From Methylobacterium sp. E-065 (GTDB taxonomy: Bacteria; Pseudomonadota; Alphaproteobacteria; Rhizobiales; Beijerinckiaceae): 38,418 nucleotides of DNA. This document shows positions 22,351-32,438 of the stretch, one piece after another. Location: assembly GCF_022829605.1 (NCBI RefSeq), contig NZ_JAKSYD010000142.1, positions 1 through 38,418 of the forward strand. The letters run 5' to 3'. The notes under the pieces were generated by a model. That model did no database searches. It was not told the origin of the DNA and worked only from the letters and a program-made list of their open reading frames with translations. Position 1 is the first letter of the stretch, and each line of letters starts with the position of its first letter. The position numbers and the translations under genes are program-made.

Positions 22351-24729
22351 ATGGGTCGATCCGTACACTTTAGAGTCGTTACAATGCGTTATTTAGGGCT
22401 TGGTGGCTTCACGTCCGGGAGCAAGCCTCATAGGGGGCGTTATAAATTCGGCGCTTTGCTATCAACGACCTGTACATTGTGCTGGATGAGTGCCGCTGCC
22501 GCACAGCAACAACCGGTTTCCGATGTCGAGCTTTCCGAACTCAGCGTAATGGGAGAAGCAAGCGGGCGCACCTTGAACGGCGATCTGTATGGACGCGGCG
22601 GTCCGACCGGCCCAGTCCCGGGTTACGTCGCAAGTCGCAGCACGGTCGGCACGAAGACCGACACGCCCATCCTGGAGACGGCGCAGTCGGTGTCGGTCAT
22701 CGGGCGACAGCAGATCGAGGATCAGAATGCGCTGACAATCAATCAAGCGCTGCGCTACACCCCGAGCGTCACCACCGAGCAGCGGGGCGGCGCGGGCTCG
22801 ACCCGCCTAGAGCAGTTCTTCATCCGCGGCTTCTCCGCCCCGATATTCTTGGACAATATGGCGTTGCCAACCAGCCGCGACGCCTTCCCCACCGTCGATC
22901 CCTACCGCCTGGAGCGGGTCGACATCATCAAGGGGCCAGCCTCGGTCCTCTACGGGCAGTCTGGCCCAGGTGGCCTCGTCAATCTCGTCTCGAAGGTGCC
23001 GCAGTTCGTTCGCCACGGCGAGATTTTCGTCCAGGGCGGCGGCTTCAGCGAGGTGCGCGGTGGCTTCGACGTCGGTGGGCCAATCGAGTCCGACATCCCG
23101 GGACTTGCCGATCAGTTCGCATACCGGGTCATCGGCCTCGGCTGGAACGGCGATGGGCCAGCCGTGACCACGAAGGTCGAACGCGCCTTCATCAACCCGA
23201 GCCTCACGTGGCGGCCCTCCACCGACACGTCGCTCACAATCCTTGCCAACTACCAGCGGGATCCGTTCTCGGGCTTCTACGGCGGCTTCCCGGCCGTCGG
23301 CACGGTGTTCCCACGCAACTTCGGCAGCGGCGTCTTCGGCCGGCTGCCGGTGAACTTCTACGACGGCGATCGCAACATCGAGCGCTCTGATCGCACCCAA
23401 GCCTCCATCGAGTACCTGTTCGACCACCGTATTTCCGAGAACCTACGCTTCCACTCGGCCGGCCGCTACCTGCGCTCGGAGGGCGATTACCGCAGCGTGT
23501 TCACGACCTTCGGCGACGTCAACGGCCCATACACGAGCGGGCCACTCATCGGCCGATCGGTCGGCGGCACCCAGGTCGACATCGAAGCCTACACGATGGA
23601 CAACAACTTCATCGCTGACTTCGACACCGGTCCGATCGCCCACACGGCGCTGCTCGGCGTCGATCACCGGACTTTCAGCACGCGGTCGGTCACCGGACCG
23701 TTCCCGGCAACGACGAGCTTGAACGCGCTTGCCCCCGACCATGACCTGCCAATCCAGTTCCCGGCATTCACATCGACGTCGAGGATCGACGCGCAGCAGA
23801 CCGGCGTGTACTTCCAGGATCAGGCGAAGGTCGACGGCTTCGTCCTAACGCTCGGCGGCCGCTACGACACGGCCCGTCAAACTGGCCCGACCCGCACCTT
23901 TGCCCCAACGAACAGCTTGGCTCTCCAGGACGTGCCAGCCGAGGCCTTCACGGGCCGCGCCAGCCTGCTCTACCTCTTCGATAGCGGCGTAGCCCCGTAT
24001 GTGTCCTACAGCGAGGCGTTCGAACCGATCGTCACCGGGCGCATCTTCGACCGGTCCTTTGGAACCGCCGGCCGCATTCCAGACCCGATCTCCAGCAACC
24101 AGTACGAAGCAGGTATCAAGTACCAGCCCCCCGGCACGGACATCCTGCTGACCACCGCCTTCTTCGACATCCGGCGCTCGAATGCGACCACCACCGATCC
24201 AAACAATCCCGGCTTTGTCGTGCAGACCGGAGAGGTCGGCGTCCAAGGCGTCGAGTTCGAGGCGCGGGCGACCATCGCCGAGGGGCTCAGCCTGATCGGT
24301 GGATTCTCGCTCCTCGACATCCGCAACGTCCGCGACACCGGTTTCACCGCGAACGATCTGACCCGCCGACAGGTGCCGCTCCAGGGCCTGCGACCGGTGC
24401 AGGTTCCCGACACGACCGCCTCGCTGTTCGTCGACTACCGCTTTACCGACGGCTCGCTGTTCGGCCTCGGTCTCGGCGGCGGCGTGCGCTATCTCGGACC
24501 GTCCTGGGGCGACCCAGCCAACACCTTCCAAGTGCCGGAGAGCGTGCTGGTCGACGCCGTCGTCTCCTACGACATGAAGCACTTCGATCCGCGGCTGACC
24601 GGACTGACGGCGCAGCTCAACGTGCAGAACCTACTCGACGAGCGCTACGTCACCGGCTGCTTCACCTATTCAGGCTGCTACTACGGCCTGCCGCGCACGG
24701 TCTACGCGACCCTACGCTATCGCTGGTGA
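22351..24729 (+). CDS. TonB-dependent siderophore receptor
   Basis: A 792-residue outer-membrane receptor. The N-terminal signal region ends near SAAAAQQQ. The plug domain has TPILETAQSVSVIGRQQIED, RGGAGSTRLEQFFIRGF and the PASVLYGQSGPGGLVNLVSK element. The 22-strand barrel ends with YGLPRTVYATLRYRW, the aromatic C-terminus needed for insertion. This is the FhuA/FpvA-like ferric-siderophore class. It lacks an obvious N-terminal signalling domain, so it is probably not sigma-factor coupled, and no ECF sigma gene is beside it. ATG at 22384 (MRYLG) is an alternative start. It is followed 10 bases later by a PepSY protein that probably frees iron on the inner side. Confidence 0.95.
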   Translation: MGRSVHFRVVTMRYLGLGGFTSGSKPHRGRYKFGALLSTTCTLCWMSAAAAQQQPVSDVELSELSVMGEASGRTLNGDLYGRGGPTGPVPGYVASRSTVGTKTDTPILETAQSVSVIGRQQIEDQNALTINQALRYTPSVTTEQRGGAGSTRLEQFFIRGFSAPIFLDNMALPTSRDAFPTVDPYRLERVDIIKGPASVLYGQSGPGGLVNLVSKVPQFVRHGEIFVQGGGFSEVRGGFDVGGPIESDIPGLADQFAYRVIGLGWNGDGPAVTTKVERAFINPSLTWRPSTDTSLTILANYQRDPFSGFYGGFPAVGTVFPRNFGSGVFGRLPVNFYDGDRNIERSDRTQASIEYLFDHRISENLRFHSAGRYLRSEGDYRSVFTTFGDVNGPYTSGPLIGRSVGGTQVDIEAYTMDNNFIADFDTGPIAHTALLGVDHRTFSTRSVTGPFPATTSLNALAPDHDLPIQFPAFTSTSRIDAQQTGVYFQDQAKVDGFVLTLGGRYDTARQTGPTRTFAPTNSLALQDVPAEAFTGRASLLYLFDSGVAPYVSYSEAFEPIVTGRIFDRSFGTAGRIPDPISSNQYEAGIKYQPPGTDILLTTAFFDIRRSNATTTDPNNPGFVVQTGEVGVQGVEFEARATIAEGLSLIGGFSLLDIRNVRDTGFTANDLTRRQVPLQGLRPVQVPDTTASLFVDYRFTDGSLFGLGLGGGVRYLGPSWGDPANTFQVPESVLVDAVVSYDMKHFDPRLTGLTAQLNVQNLLDERYVTGCFTYSGCYYGLPRTVYATLRYRW

Positions 24730-24739
24730 GGTTCCCGCT

Positions 24740-26275
24740 ATGGGCAAGACCTTCCGGCAGTCGATGGCGTGGCTGCACGCTTGGTCCGGACTCGTTGTAG
24801 GCTGGATCCTGTTCGCCGTCTTCGTGACCGGCACGGCGAGCTACTACCGAACCGAAATCTCGCAGTGGATGCGGCCCGAACTCCGGTACGGCCGGACGTT
24901 CGGCCCTACGGATCTGGCGGCGGCGGCCGATCGTGGTGTCGCTTATTTACAAGCGCATGCAGGCGGTGCGCGGACGTGGTTTATCACGCTACCTCGGCCC
25001 GAGATGCCGGTGCTGGAACTGTTCTGGCGAACAGGTCCCGGCCGTCCTCCGGGCCACATCCTGCTCGATCCAGACACCGGTGCGCTGGCTGCGGTGCGGG
25101 ACACGCGGGGTGGAGACTTCCTCTACCGCTTTCACTTCGAATTGAGCCTTTCACCGCTTTGGGGGCGCTGGATCGTCGGTATCTGCGCGATGATCTTGCT
25201 GGTGGCACTGATCTCAGGCGTCATCACGCACCGGCGCATCTTCGTCGACTTCTTCACGTTCCGGCGGCGTGCCGATCAGCGCGGCTGGCTCGACGCCCAC
25301 AACGTCACGGGTGTTCTCGCACTGCCGTTCCACCTGATGATCACCTACACGGGGCTTATCACCTTATCGGTCATGTACATGCCGTGGGGCCTGAAGGCGG
25401 CATACCAGGGTGACACGCAGCGGTATTACGTCGAGTCGGGCCAAATCACCGCGCCGCGCCCGCCGACAGGCTCAGCCGGCGAACTCGCTCCCGTCGGCTC
25501 GATGGTCGTAACAGCCATCAGCAGGATCGCGCAGCCACTGGAGCGGCTCACGATCGTCAACCCGAGGGACGCGAACTCCACTGTCGTGGCTGTGTTCGAG
25601 GAGCCGCATGGCCTATCTCACCAGCATCCGCAGATAGCCTTCGACGGTCCCACTGGTAAGATCGTCGAGATCCGCGCAGGGGATTTGGGGCCGGCGACCG
25701 CGACCTTCACCACGATGGTCGGCTTGCACGAGGCGCATTTTGCCGGCCCAGCGCTCCGAGCGTTGTTCTTCCTCTCGGGCTTGTCAGGCTGCGCCATGGT
25801 CGCGACGGGTCTCGTGCTGTGGTCGGTGGCACGGCTACCCAAGAAGACTGCCTCCTCGTCGATGCCGTTGGGCCACCGGCTCGTCCACGCGCTCAACGTC
25901 GGCACCGTGGCTGGGCTACCGATCGCGGTGGCGTGCTACTTTCTGGCCAATCGCCTGTTTCCGTTCGCAACGCCCGGACGTTCCGACGCCGAAGTGCAGA
26001 TCTTCTTCGCCGGATGGCTGTTGACGGCCCTCGTAGGCTTGCTCGTCGCCCCACGCCGGGCCTGGATTGTCGGGCTGGCACTGGTCGCCGCCGCATTTTT
26101 TGCAATTCCAGCCGTGGACTGCATCACTGCCGGGCATCATCTCATCGCGAGCATGCACGACGGCGTTGCGGCGTTCGTAGCATTCGATGCTGCCGCTATC
26201 TTTGTCGGAGCCGGATTTAGTTTCGCCGCCTATGCGTTAGTCAACTGCCGAGCGGATCCGCATAATCTTAGATGA
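24740..26275 (+). CDS. PepSY-associated transmembrane protein, iron-uptake reductase type
   Basis: A 511-residue inner-membrane protein. It starts with MAWLHAWSGLVVGWILFAVF (first membrane helix, with the conserved HxWxGL), then a periplasmic region. A second helix, WIVGICAMILLVALISGVIT, is followed by HRRIFVDFFTFR and HNVTGVLALPFHLMITYTGL. Near residue 340 a segment ending LHEAHFAGPALRALFFLSGL leads into three to five more helices. The several membrane His residues could bind heme. Proteins of this kind sit beside TonB receptors and are thought to reduce ferric siderophores. Co-transcribed with the receptor (10-base gap). Confidence 0.9.
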   Translation: MGKTFRQSMAWLHAWSGLVVGWILFAVFVTGTASYYRTEISQWMRPELRYGRTFGPTDLAAAADRGVAYLQAHAGGARTWFITLPRPEMPVLELFWRTGPGRPPGHILLDPDTGALAAVRDTRGGDFLYRFHFELSLSPLWGRWIVGICAMILLVALISGVITHRRIFVDFFTFRRRADQRGWLDAHNVTGVLALPFHLMITYTGLITLSVMYMPWGLKAAYQGDTQRYYVESGQITAPRPPTGSAGELAPVGSMVVTAISRIAQPLERLTIVNPRDANSTVVAVFEEPHGLSHQHPQIAFDGPTGKIVEIRAGDLGPATATFTTMVGLHEAHFAGPALRALFFLSGLSGCAMVATGLVLWSVARLPKKTASSSMPLGHRLVHALNVGTVAGLPIAVACYFLANRLFPFATPGRSDAEVQIFFAGWLLTALVGLLVAPRRAWIVGLALVAAAFFAIPAVDCITAGHHLIASMHDGVAAFVAFDAAAIFVGAGFSFAAYALVNCRADPHNLR

Positions 26276-26298
26276 TCTGCCCCGCGCAGCGAGATCAT
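26272..26298 (+). terminator. Weak hairpin at the end of the iron-uptake operon
   Basis: ATGATCT (26272-26278) pairs with AGATCAT (26292-26298). It overlaps the stop codon of the PepSY gene. No T-run follows closely, so termination is only possible. The rest of the 290-base gap to 26567 shows no gene. Confidence 0.25.
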
Positions 26299-26567
26299 GG
26301 AGACCTGATCGATAATTTGATATTTTCCATCGACATTTTGGAATAAATTTCTGCAATTGACAGCCACGACGTAACCTAAGTCTGCTTATGGGGTAGAACG
26401 AATTCAGCGTTAGTGACCGATACCGGTCTGCTTCCGGGCGGTAAACGTGTCGAAACAGTCAGCGCCTTTTGCGACCATACCAAGGGCTCAAAGTAGGATC
26501 CGCAGGCTGGATCCTGGCGAATCTCCGATTTCCTCGAACCATAAACGGCTCAAATTGTTACTGCCGC

Positions 26568-26798
26568 ATGGGACAGCCGACCCCACTCTCTGACGCTGGA
26601 GCCTTAGTCCTCCAGAACAGGATCGCCTTGAGCATCTTGCTGGACGAATGCGTCATCGCAGCCCTGTCCGACGCCACGGCCATGATGCGTGAGGGAGGCG
26701 ACCCTGCTGTTTCGGAGCTCGAAAGCACAATCCGGACCCAGCGTGTTGGCATCTTGAAACAGCGCACTCTCCTTGGTGCCGCCGGGATCGACGTGTGA
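26568..26798 (+). CDS. Hypothetical 76-residue protein
   Basis: Not recognised. The start is put at ATG 26568 because the preceding 33 codons have no protein character, though no good ribosome site is visible. The sequence is helical (NRIALSILLDECVIAALSDA and ELESTIRTQRVGILKQRTLL), consistent with a small all-alpha protein. The stop overlaps the next start as TGATG, so the two are coupled. Confidence 0.45.
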   Translation: MGQPTPLSDAGALVLQNRIALSILLDECVIAALSDATAMMREGGDPAVSELESTIRTQRVGILKQRTLLGAAGIDV

Positions 26799-27031
26799 TG
26801 GAACGGGCCCCCCTGTACATCGTCCGTGGCGTCGCAAAGCGCGGCAACGTCACCTACAACTGCCCCTCCCCGGAGTGGGCGGTGCGCAAGTACCGGGACC
26901 TCCAGCAGCGAGATTGGGTCGAGCTGACAATCACGGGGCCGGACGGCCAGACGCTCACGATGGTCGATCTGGAAGGTATGTCGGTTGAAGCTGCGGTCCC
27001 CATGGCGAACACTCCGGTTTACCCGTCCTAG
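26798..27031 (+). CDS. Hypothetical 77-residue protein
   Basis: Not recognised. It reads MERAPLYIVRGVAKRGNVTY, then CPSPEWAVRKYRDLQQRDWV and ELTITGPDGQTLTMVDLEG: two strand-helix-strand pieces that look like a folded small domain. Its start is coupled to the upstream gene (TGATG). The pair probably forms one functional unit of unknown role. Confidence 0.5.
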   Translation: MERAPLYIVRGVAKRGNVTYNCPSPEWAVRKYRDLQQRDWVELTITGPDGQTLTMVDLEGMSVEAAVPMANTPVYPS

Positions 27032-27352
27032 GACGACCGAACCGGCCCAGATCGAGGCCGCAGCATCTCCAACCCCCCTACAGGCCCCTGGGATCGCTCC
27101 TGCTGCCACCGCTCCTTTAGAAACTGAACCACTGGGCTGCACGCAGGTGTTACGGAACGACCCGCTGGCAACCCGGATCTGCCTTGTGCCGCGCTACTTC
27201 TCCGATATCCACGACCGCGGCTTCCACCCTGACATCATCGTAGGTCACTGGCGTCGACGATGATCAAACACTGCCACCTGTGAGATTGCGGCTTTCGAGG
27301 AGGCAAGAGCCCCCCCTTGGCGACCAGCACCAGCCGGGCGATGATCTCAAAA
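27032..27352. other. Gene-free stretch
   Basis: One frame across 26985-27263 is Pro/Ala-rich without family features, and I do not call it. No repeats or promoters stand out. Confidence 0.35.
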
Positions 27353-28792
27353 TTACCGCTCGTGTTGTATCTGCGATCGGTCGTTTGTCTCGGTCTTCAC
27401 CCTACTGGCGGCGAGTACCGCTGCGCGACCAGCGGCTGCGTAGAGGTTGAGACGCGCATACACACCGAAGCTTGAGCCATTGTTCAAAAAGCTGCCGCCG
27501 GGTCCTTCAGTCTCGGTCAGGATCGCGTTTGCTTCAGTAAGCGTGATCGAGGGAAATGCTGCGGTCAGAAGATGACCGGCCTCCGGCGCGAGCTTGCCGA
27601 CATCCTCCTTCATGTCGGCTGTGCTCCGATGCACGACCGGCAGCCCGTAAGTCTGGGTCGCGTTGTAAAGGGCTTCGTTGGCCGCTGGGTCCTTGAAGCG
27701 TCCGCTGTCGGCTGCGGCGCAGGCTGAGACGGTGTCGCCGCAGGCGCCGCTGAGGAAGGCGTCGAGATCGGCCCGTGCCGCCTTGAGAGCCGCGGGATAG
27801 TCGGTAATGACGACCTCCTTGTCCGCTCCGTGGCTCATCTCGTTCAGGACAGCAGGGTTTTTACGGGTCTGCCCCACATAGGCTGGATCGTTGGCGAGCA
27901 GATGAGCGACAGCGTGCAGCGCCGTGGCCCGGCCCCCGAGCACGTCCATCGCGTAGTGCGCGCCGACGACGATGCGGTCGTTCCCGTACTCGGCGGCCCG
28001 AGCGATCATTTGTTGGTAGCGGTCGGGCACAAGGATGGCGAGTACCACCGCCTCGGTGTAGCCGTAGGTGGTGTGACCGCTCGGATACGAGGGACTGTCG
28101 AACAGGTTCTGGTTGGGCCCGCGGAGCCAATCGAGACTGTGTGAGGGGCGACCGAAATAGTCCTCGCCGCGGAATGCGATGAGTCGCGGTTCGGTCTGAA
28201 ACGGGCGGGAATTGCCATAGCTGTCGGCTCCCTGGCTACCAGCCGTACGGCCATAGGTCTTGCCGAATACATCGGTGATGCCCGCGTTGGCAGTGAGGAT
28301 CGCAGTCGCCGCCTCAGACACCGGAGTCTTGCCGTTCGTCGTCGCGTTGGCGAAAAAATATTTGCCCGCGTTCGAATCGGATTTGGCGATGTTGTTCGTA
28401 TATCCGATGAAGTCAGCGATCGATCGGGATATACTCGTGAAGGTCTTGGGGTCTTTGTACTGCGCCATCTCCTGGTAGGCAGCCCCGAGTTTTGATCCGA
28501 GGCCATCAGCGAGTTGGGTGGCATTGCCGTCCGTGATGAAGCAGTCTCGGAGCGCAAGTTTCTGCTGCTCCGGGAACGACATGAGGAGGGGCTGCTGGAG
28601 AACGCCGCTCTGAATGTCGCCCGTCACCTTGAGGTTCGCGTCCAAGGCCGCTTTGCCTTCGGGCGAGTTGGGCAGTGCGGCAACCGGAGCGAGTCCGGTC
28701 AAAGCGGTGAGGTTGGGCGGAGATTGCGCCTGCGCCCGTAGCGGGGTCAGCGTTAGTGCAACGATGAGGATGTGCTCGACAAGCCTGCTCAT
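27353..28792 (-). CDS. Secreted PAP2-superfamily phosphatase
   Basis: A 479-residue protein with an N-terminal signal peptide (VEHILIVALTLTPLRAQAQS). The PAP2 active site is visible as SYPSGHTTYGYTEAV (phosphatase motif 2, PSGH) and, downstream, GNDRIVVGAHYAMDVLGGR (motif 3, R-x5-H-x3-D). Motif 1 (KX6RP) is replaced by a TEPRLIAFRGEDYFGRP segment, as in the vanadium-haloperoxidase-related bacterial acid phosphatases. The C-terminal 150 residues are an extra domain rich in Asn and Gly. It acts in the periplasm on phosphate esters. It faces away from the EamA gene with no operon link. Confidence 0.85.
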   Translation of the reverse strand: MSRLVEHILIVALTLTPLRAQAQSPPNLTALTGLAPVAALPNSPEGKAALDANLKVTGDIQSGVLQQPLLMSFPEQQKLALRDCFITDGNATQLADGLGSKLGAAYQEMAQYKDPKTFTSISRSIADFIGYTNNIAKSDSNAGKYFFANATTNGKTPVSEAATAILTANAGITDVFGKTYGRTAGSQGADSYGNSRPFQTEPRLIAFRGEDYFGRPSHSLDWLRGPNQNLFDSPSYPSGHTTYGYTEAVVLAILVPDRYQQMIARAAEYGNDRIVVGAHYAMDVLGGRATALHAVAHLLANDPAYVGQTRKNPAVLNEMSHGADKEVVITDYPAALKAARADLDAFLSGACGDTVSACAAADSGRFKDPAANEALYNATQTYGLPVVHRSTADMKEDVGKLAPEAGHLLTAAFPSITLTEANAILTETEGPGGSFLNNGSSFGVYARLNLYAAAGRAAVLAASRVKTETNDRSQIQHER

Positions 28793-28873
28793 TGGATGAG
28801 CATAGCGCTCCTGGATCGGCGGCGGATAGGGGTGAACACGATCTGTCCGTAAGCCCTCCGAGAAAATCGGGCC

Positions 28874-29701
28874 TTACCAAGCAAGGCACGCCGCGCCGAG
28901 AGCGATGGCCATGCAGGACGCGATCCGACGTGCGGTCAGGGTCTCCCTGAGGAAGACGCGCCCGATGAGGGCTGCGTAGACCACGCTGGTCTCGCGCAGC
29001 GCTGAGACCACGCCCATCGCATCGTGCTGCATGGCCCAGATCACGATGCCGTAGGCGAGAAGCGAGACGAGGCCGCCGATCAACGCCATCCCGGTCTGCA
29101 CCCCGGTGTAGGCCGGTGGTTTTTCGCGCATCGCGAAGAAGATCGGGGGCATCGTGATGCTCCAAAGCAGAAACATGCTGTTGGTGTAGGCCACGCTGCT
29201 CCCGGCCAACCTGACTCCGATGCCGTCCACAACGGTGTAGGCGCCGATCAGGATGCCCGTGGTTAGGGCAGCGGGGAGGAAGTCGGCCCGAAGGCCCTTG
29301 CCCTGGAAAGCCAGCGATATGATCCCGGTGGAGACCAGCACGATGCCGAGGGCGGAGACCATGTTGATGGCCTCATGGGCGAAGATCATCGCCCCCAAGG
29401 CGACCAGAACGGGCGAGGACCCGCGCGAGATTGGGTATGTCTGGCCGAGGTCACCGACGCGGTAGGTCCGCACCAGCGAGAGGTTGTAGCCCGTGTGAAT
29501 GATGGCCGAGGTGATCACGTAGGGCCAGCTTGCCACGTCAGGCCATGGGACGAACACCGCAGCGACCGCGGTGACGCACGTGACCGCGATCATCATCAGC
29601 GTCATGGACCAAAGCCGATCGCCAACGCCGCGCAGTACCGCGTTCCATCCGGCATGCAGGATCGCTGCGCACATCACGCAGGTGAGGACGAACGGGCTCA
29701 T
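28874..29701 (-). CDS. EamA/DMT-superfamily transporter
   Basis: A 275-residue, ten-helix membrane protein with two EamA repeats. The first helix is SPFVLTCVMCAAILHAGWNA. The repeat end YPISRGSSPVLVALGAMIFA and the second-half RETSVVYAALIGRVFLRETL are the characteristic conserved pieces. The family exports amino acids, sugars or metabolites by exchange; the substrate is not deducible. GGGAGG precedes the ATG. Confidence 0.92.
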   Translation of the reverse strand: MSPFVLTCVMCAAILHAGWNAVLRGVGDRLWSMTLMMIAVTCVTAVAAVFVPWPDVASWPYVITSAIIHTGYNLSLVRTYRVGDLGQTYPISRGSSPVLVALGAMIFAHEAINMVSALGIVLVSTGIISLAFQGKGLRADFLPAALTTGILIGAYTVVDGIGVRLAGSSVAYTNSMFLLWSITMPPIFFAMREKPPAYTGVQTGMALIGGLVSLLAYGIVIWAMQHDAMGVVSALRETSVVYAALIGRVFLRETLTARRIASCMAIALGAACLAW

Positions 29702-29921
29702 GAGCCTCCCGTGAGATTCCGCTCACAGGATGAGGGTCGCTCACGCGACTGGCAAACGACTTAAGCTGACGCTCGGGTCAGGAATTGTCACACGACCGCT
29801 TCCTTCCCCTGATGCGCGGGTACTATCAAGTTGACCGGCAGAGGCATCCTGGGCTTGTGGTCCGCGTCATACGTCGGCGCGCGGAGGCTGCCGAGGTCGG
29901 CGGCAACCGGCGCCGATCTGG

Positions 29922-30296
29922 TCACTTCGGCGGCGGCGTGCGTGCGGTGAGCTTGTTTCCGTCCGGATCGCGAAGATAGGCGACGAACGCTCCGTTGGGG
30001 CGCTCGGTGGGCGGACTGTCGATGGCGGTGCCGCCATGTGTCGTACCAGCTTCGTGCCACGCGAGAACATGGTCGCGGTTCACAGCGGAAAGACCGATCG
30101 TGCCACCGTTAGCCGCGGTCGCTGGCTTACCGTCGATCGGCGTCGTGATCATCAACCGACTGCCCTCGTGAGTGTAGATCAGCCTACCTTTGGCATCCAT
30201 TTCGCCGGGCTTGCCGCCCAACGCGGCGAACGTGGCGTCGTAGAAGTCCCTGGCCCGCTTCAGGTCGTTGCTGCCGATCATGATGTGGGTGAACAT
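29922..30296 (-). CDS. VOC-family glyoxalase-like protein
   Basis: A 124-residue protein, MFTHIMIGSNDLKRARDFYD, then GRLIYTHEG, TIGLSAVNRDHVLAWHEA and FVAYLRDPDGNKLTA. This is the single VOC module with the DPDGN turn. Its His (FTHIM) and the acidic residues sit where the metal ligands of related enzymes lie. GGAGAGGA precedes the start. The substrate is unknown. It follows the prolyl oligopeptidase gene's stop-side region without overlap. Confidence 0.88.
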   Translation of the reverse strand: MFTHIMIGSNDLKRARDFYDATFAALGGKPGEMDAKGRLIYTHEGSRLMITTPIDGKPATAANGGTIGLSAVNRDHVLAWHEAGTTHGGTAIDSPPTERPNGAFVAYLRDPDGNKLTARTPPPK

Positions 30297-30338
30297 GCGT
30301 CCTCTCCAGGAAGGGCTGCACGAGTAGCGGCTTGTCGC

Positions 30339-32438
30339 TCAGACTTCCAACACCTCTGGTGCTGACCAACCGATCGAGCGGCGCAAGAAGTTCAAGCCCA
30401 GCGCCATGAACGCAGCCGTCTCGGCGTTGTCCTTGCCATAGCCGTGCCCGCCGGCCGCGGGCTCATAGAACGACACCGCATATCCCAAGGCGCGTAGCTT
30501 CGCCGCCATCTTGCGCGCGTGACCGGGATGGACCCGATCGTCGCGGCGGCTCGTAGCCAGCAGGATCGGCGGATAGGGGCGCCCCGCCACCGCAACGTGG
30601 TAGGCAGAGATACCGCCCAGGTGGGCCCAGTCCGCCGGATCGTCCGGATCGCCGTACTCCGCGACCCAGCTCGCCCCCGCCAGAAGCTTACTGTACCGGC
30701 GCATGTCGATCAGCGGGATCGTACAAAACAGCGCCCCGAACCGTTCGGGAAAGCGCGTCAGCATGTTGGCGATCAGCAGCCCGCCGTTCGAGCCGCCCTC
30801 CGCCGCGATCCGACTCGGCCGGGTCACGCCGCGCGCCACGAGATCGGCGGCGACGGCAGCGAAATCCTCGTGCGCGCGCGCCTTGCCCTCGCGACGACCA
30901 GCCTCATGCCAGTCGGTGCCGAACTCGCCACCGCCGCGGATGTTGGCGGTCACAGCGGTCCCACCGCGCTCCAGCCACAGCTTGCCCAGCACACCCCGAT
31001 AGACAGGCAGCATAGAGACCCGGAAGCCGCCGTAGGCGGTGAGGTGGACGGGGGCGTCGCCATTCGTCACGTCCGGTCCAGTCTGGACGTAGGGCACGCG
31101 CGTTCCGTCGGCCGAGACCGCCTCGTGGCGCGTCACGCGCAGGCCCTGCGCGTCGAAGGCCGGGGGCATGCGACGCAGTACTGCCGGAGCGTCGAGGGCG
31201 GGGGAGAAGATCAGCAGCGTCGTGGGGGTGACTGGATCCTGCACGGTGGCGAGCAGGCTGCCGTCCGCGGTCTCGGCATGATCATCGAGGGGCCATACGT
31301 TGATGTTGCCGATCACGGGCAGACCCGGCAACGGTCGTTGCATCCAGCCTTCCGGCCCCAGCTCGTAGACCGTGTAGACCGGTTTCAGATCGTCCAGTGC
31401 GCTGACGATCAGCCGCCCGGCGGACCAGAAGACCCCTTGGAGCGCCAACCGCTCCCCGGGCAGCCACAGGACTTCGAACGCCCGCTTCCCCGCGAGGAAA
31501 TCGGTCAGCGCGATCGTCAGGACGGTATCGGCCACGTGCTCGACACCGTCCACGTTCCACGGTCTCCGCAGCCGGATGGAGAGGTGGTCGCGATGCAGTT
31601 GCACGCCCGCGTGGGTGGGCAGATCAAGGCGCATGCGTGCGCCCCCGCGATCGCCGATGTGCAAGGACGCGTCGAAGAACCCGAGCTGCTCGGTGAACGT
31701 CAGCCGCTCCATCCCAGTCTGATGATCCGCAGCGCCCCAAACGCTCATGCTGCTCCCGGCGGTCTCGAACAGCACTGGGGCGTCCAAGAGATCGGCGCCG
31801 CGCCGCCAAAGGCGAACGGTGCGCGCGTAGCCTGAATGCGTGGCCATGCCGGCACCGAGTGCGCTCGACAGCAGCAGCGTATCGTGGTCGAGCCACACCG
31901 CGCCCCCCTTGGCCTCGGGCAGAGTAAAGCCGTCGGCGACGAACGTGCGGGTCGGCAGGTCGAACTCACGCAGGACGACGGCGTCGCCGCCGCCACGGCT
32001 GAGGCGCAGCAGGGCGCGATCATAGCTGTCCCGCAGGGGCGACGATCCGGACCAGACCCAATCCTCGCTCTCTCTTGCCGCGAGTGCGTCGAGATCGAGC
32101 AGAACCTCCCAAACGGGATCCCCAGCGCGGTAGGTCGCCTCGTCGGTCCGTCTCCACAGACCGCGGGGATGCTCGTCGTCCCGCCAGAAGTTGTAGAGCA
32201 ATCCGCCGCGACGGCTGACGAACGGGATGCGGTCCGGTCGGTCAAGCAGACCCCGCGCGAGGTCGCGGCCACGGATGAAGGCGGCGTCGCCGTATCGGGC
32301 CAGCGTCTCGGCGGTTCGTGCGTCGACCCAGGCGACGGCGTCTACCCCGTCGATCTCTTCCAGCCAGAGGTATGGATCGTCGTCAGGCTTCGCCCGGGTA
32401 GGCCTGGGGTCGAACGGCGTCACGGTCGATGCGCTCAT
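30339..32438 (-). CDS. Prolyl oligopeptidase family (S9) serine peptidase
   Basis: A 699-residue protein. The N-terminal beta-propeller (about residues 20-420) has the conserved DDPYLWLEEIDG start. The C-terminal alpha/beta-hydrolase carries the nucleophile Ser near residue 548 (EGGSNGGLLIANML), Asp near 632 (TSRRDDRVHPGHARKM) and His near 666 (GGHGYGKDNAE). No signal peptide is seen, so it is probably cytoplasmic and cuts short peptides after proline. The length is usual for the family. It stands between a VOC gene and the tautomerase gene. Confidence 0.95.
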   Translation of the reverse strand: MSASTVTPFDPRPTRAKPDDDPYLWLEEIDGVDAVAWVDARTAETLARYGDAAFIRGRDLARGLLDRPDRIPFVSRRGGLLYNFWRDDEHPRGLWRRTDEATYRAGDPVWEVLLDLDALAARESEDWVWSGSSPLRDSYDRALLRLSRGGGDAVVLREFDLPTRTFVADGFTLPEAKGGAVWLDHDTLLLSSALGAGMATHSGYARTVRLWRRGADLLDAPVLFETAGSSMSVWGAADHQTGMERLTFTEQLGFFDASLHIGDRGGARMRLDLPTHAGVQLHRDHLSIRLRRPWNVDGVEHVADTVLTIALTDFLAGKRAFEVLWLPGERLALQGVFWSAGRLIVSALDDLKPVYTVYELGPEGWMQRPLPGLPVIGNINVWPLDDHAETADGSLLATVQDPVTPTTLLIFSPALDAPAVLRRMPPAFDAQGLRVTRHEAVSADGTRVPYVQTGPDVTNGDAPVHLTAYGGFRVSMLPVYRGVLGKLWLERGGTAVTANIRGGGEFGTDWHEAGRREGKARAHEDFAAVAADLVARGVTRPSRIAAEGGSNGGLLIANMLTRFPERFGALFCTIPLIDMRRYSKLLAGASWVAEYGDPDDPADWAHLGGISAYHVAVAGRPYPPILLATSRRDDRVHPGHARKMAAKLRALGYAVSFYEPAAGGHGYGKDNAETAAFMALGLNFLRRSIGWSAPEVLEV

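Noticed and set aside
24006..24582. Long minus-strand frames inside the TonB receptor gene
   Set aside because: Shadow frames of a GC-rich gene with a clear product on the other strand.
26985..27263. Pro/Ala-rich frame after the coupled small genes
   Set aside because: Overlaps a better ORF, no ribosome site and no family features.
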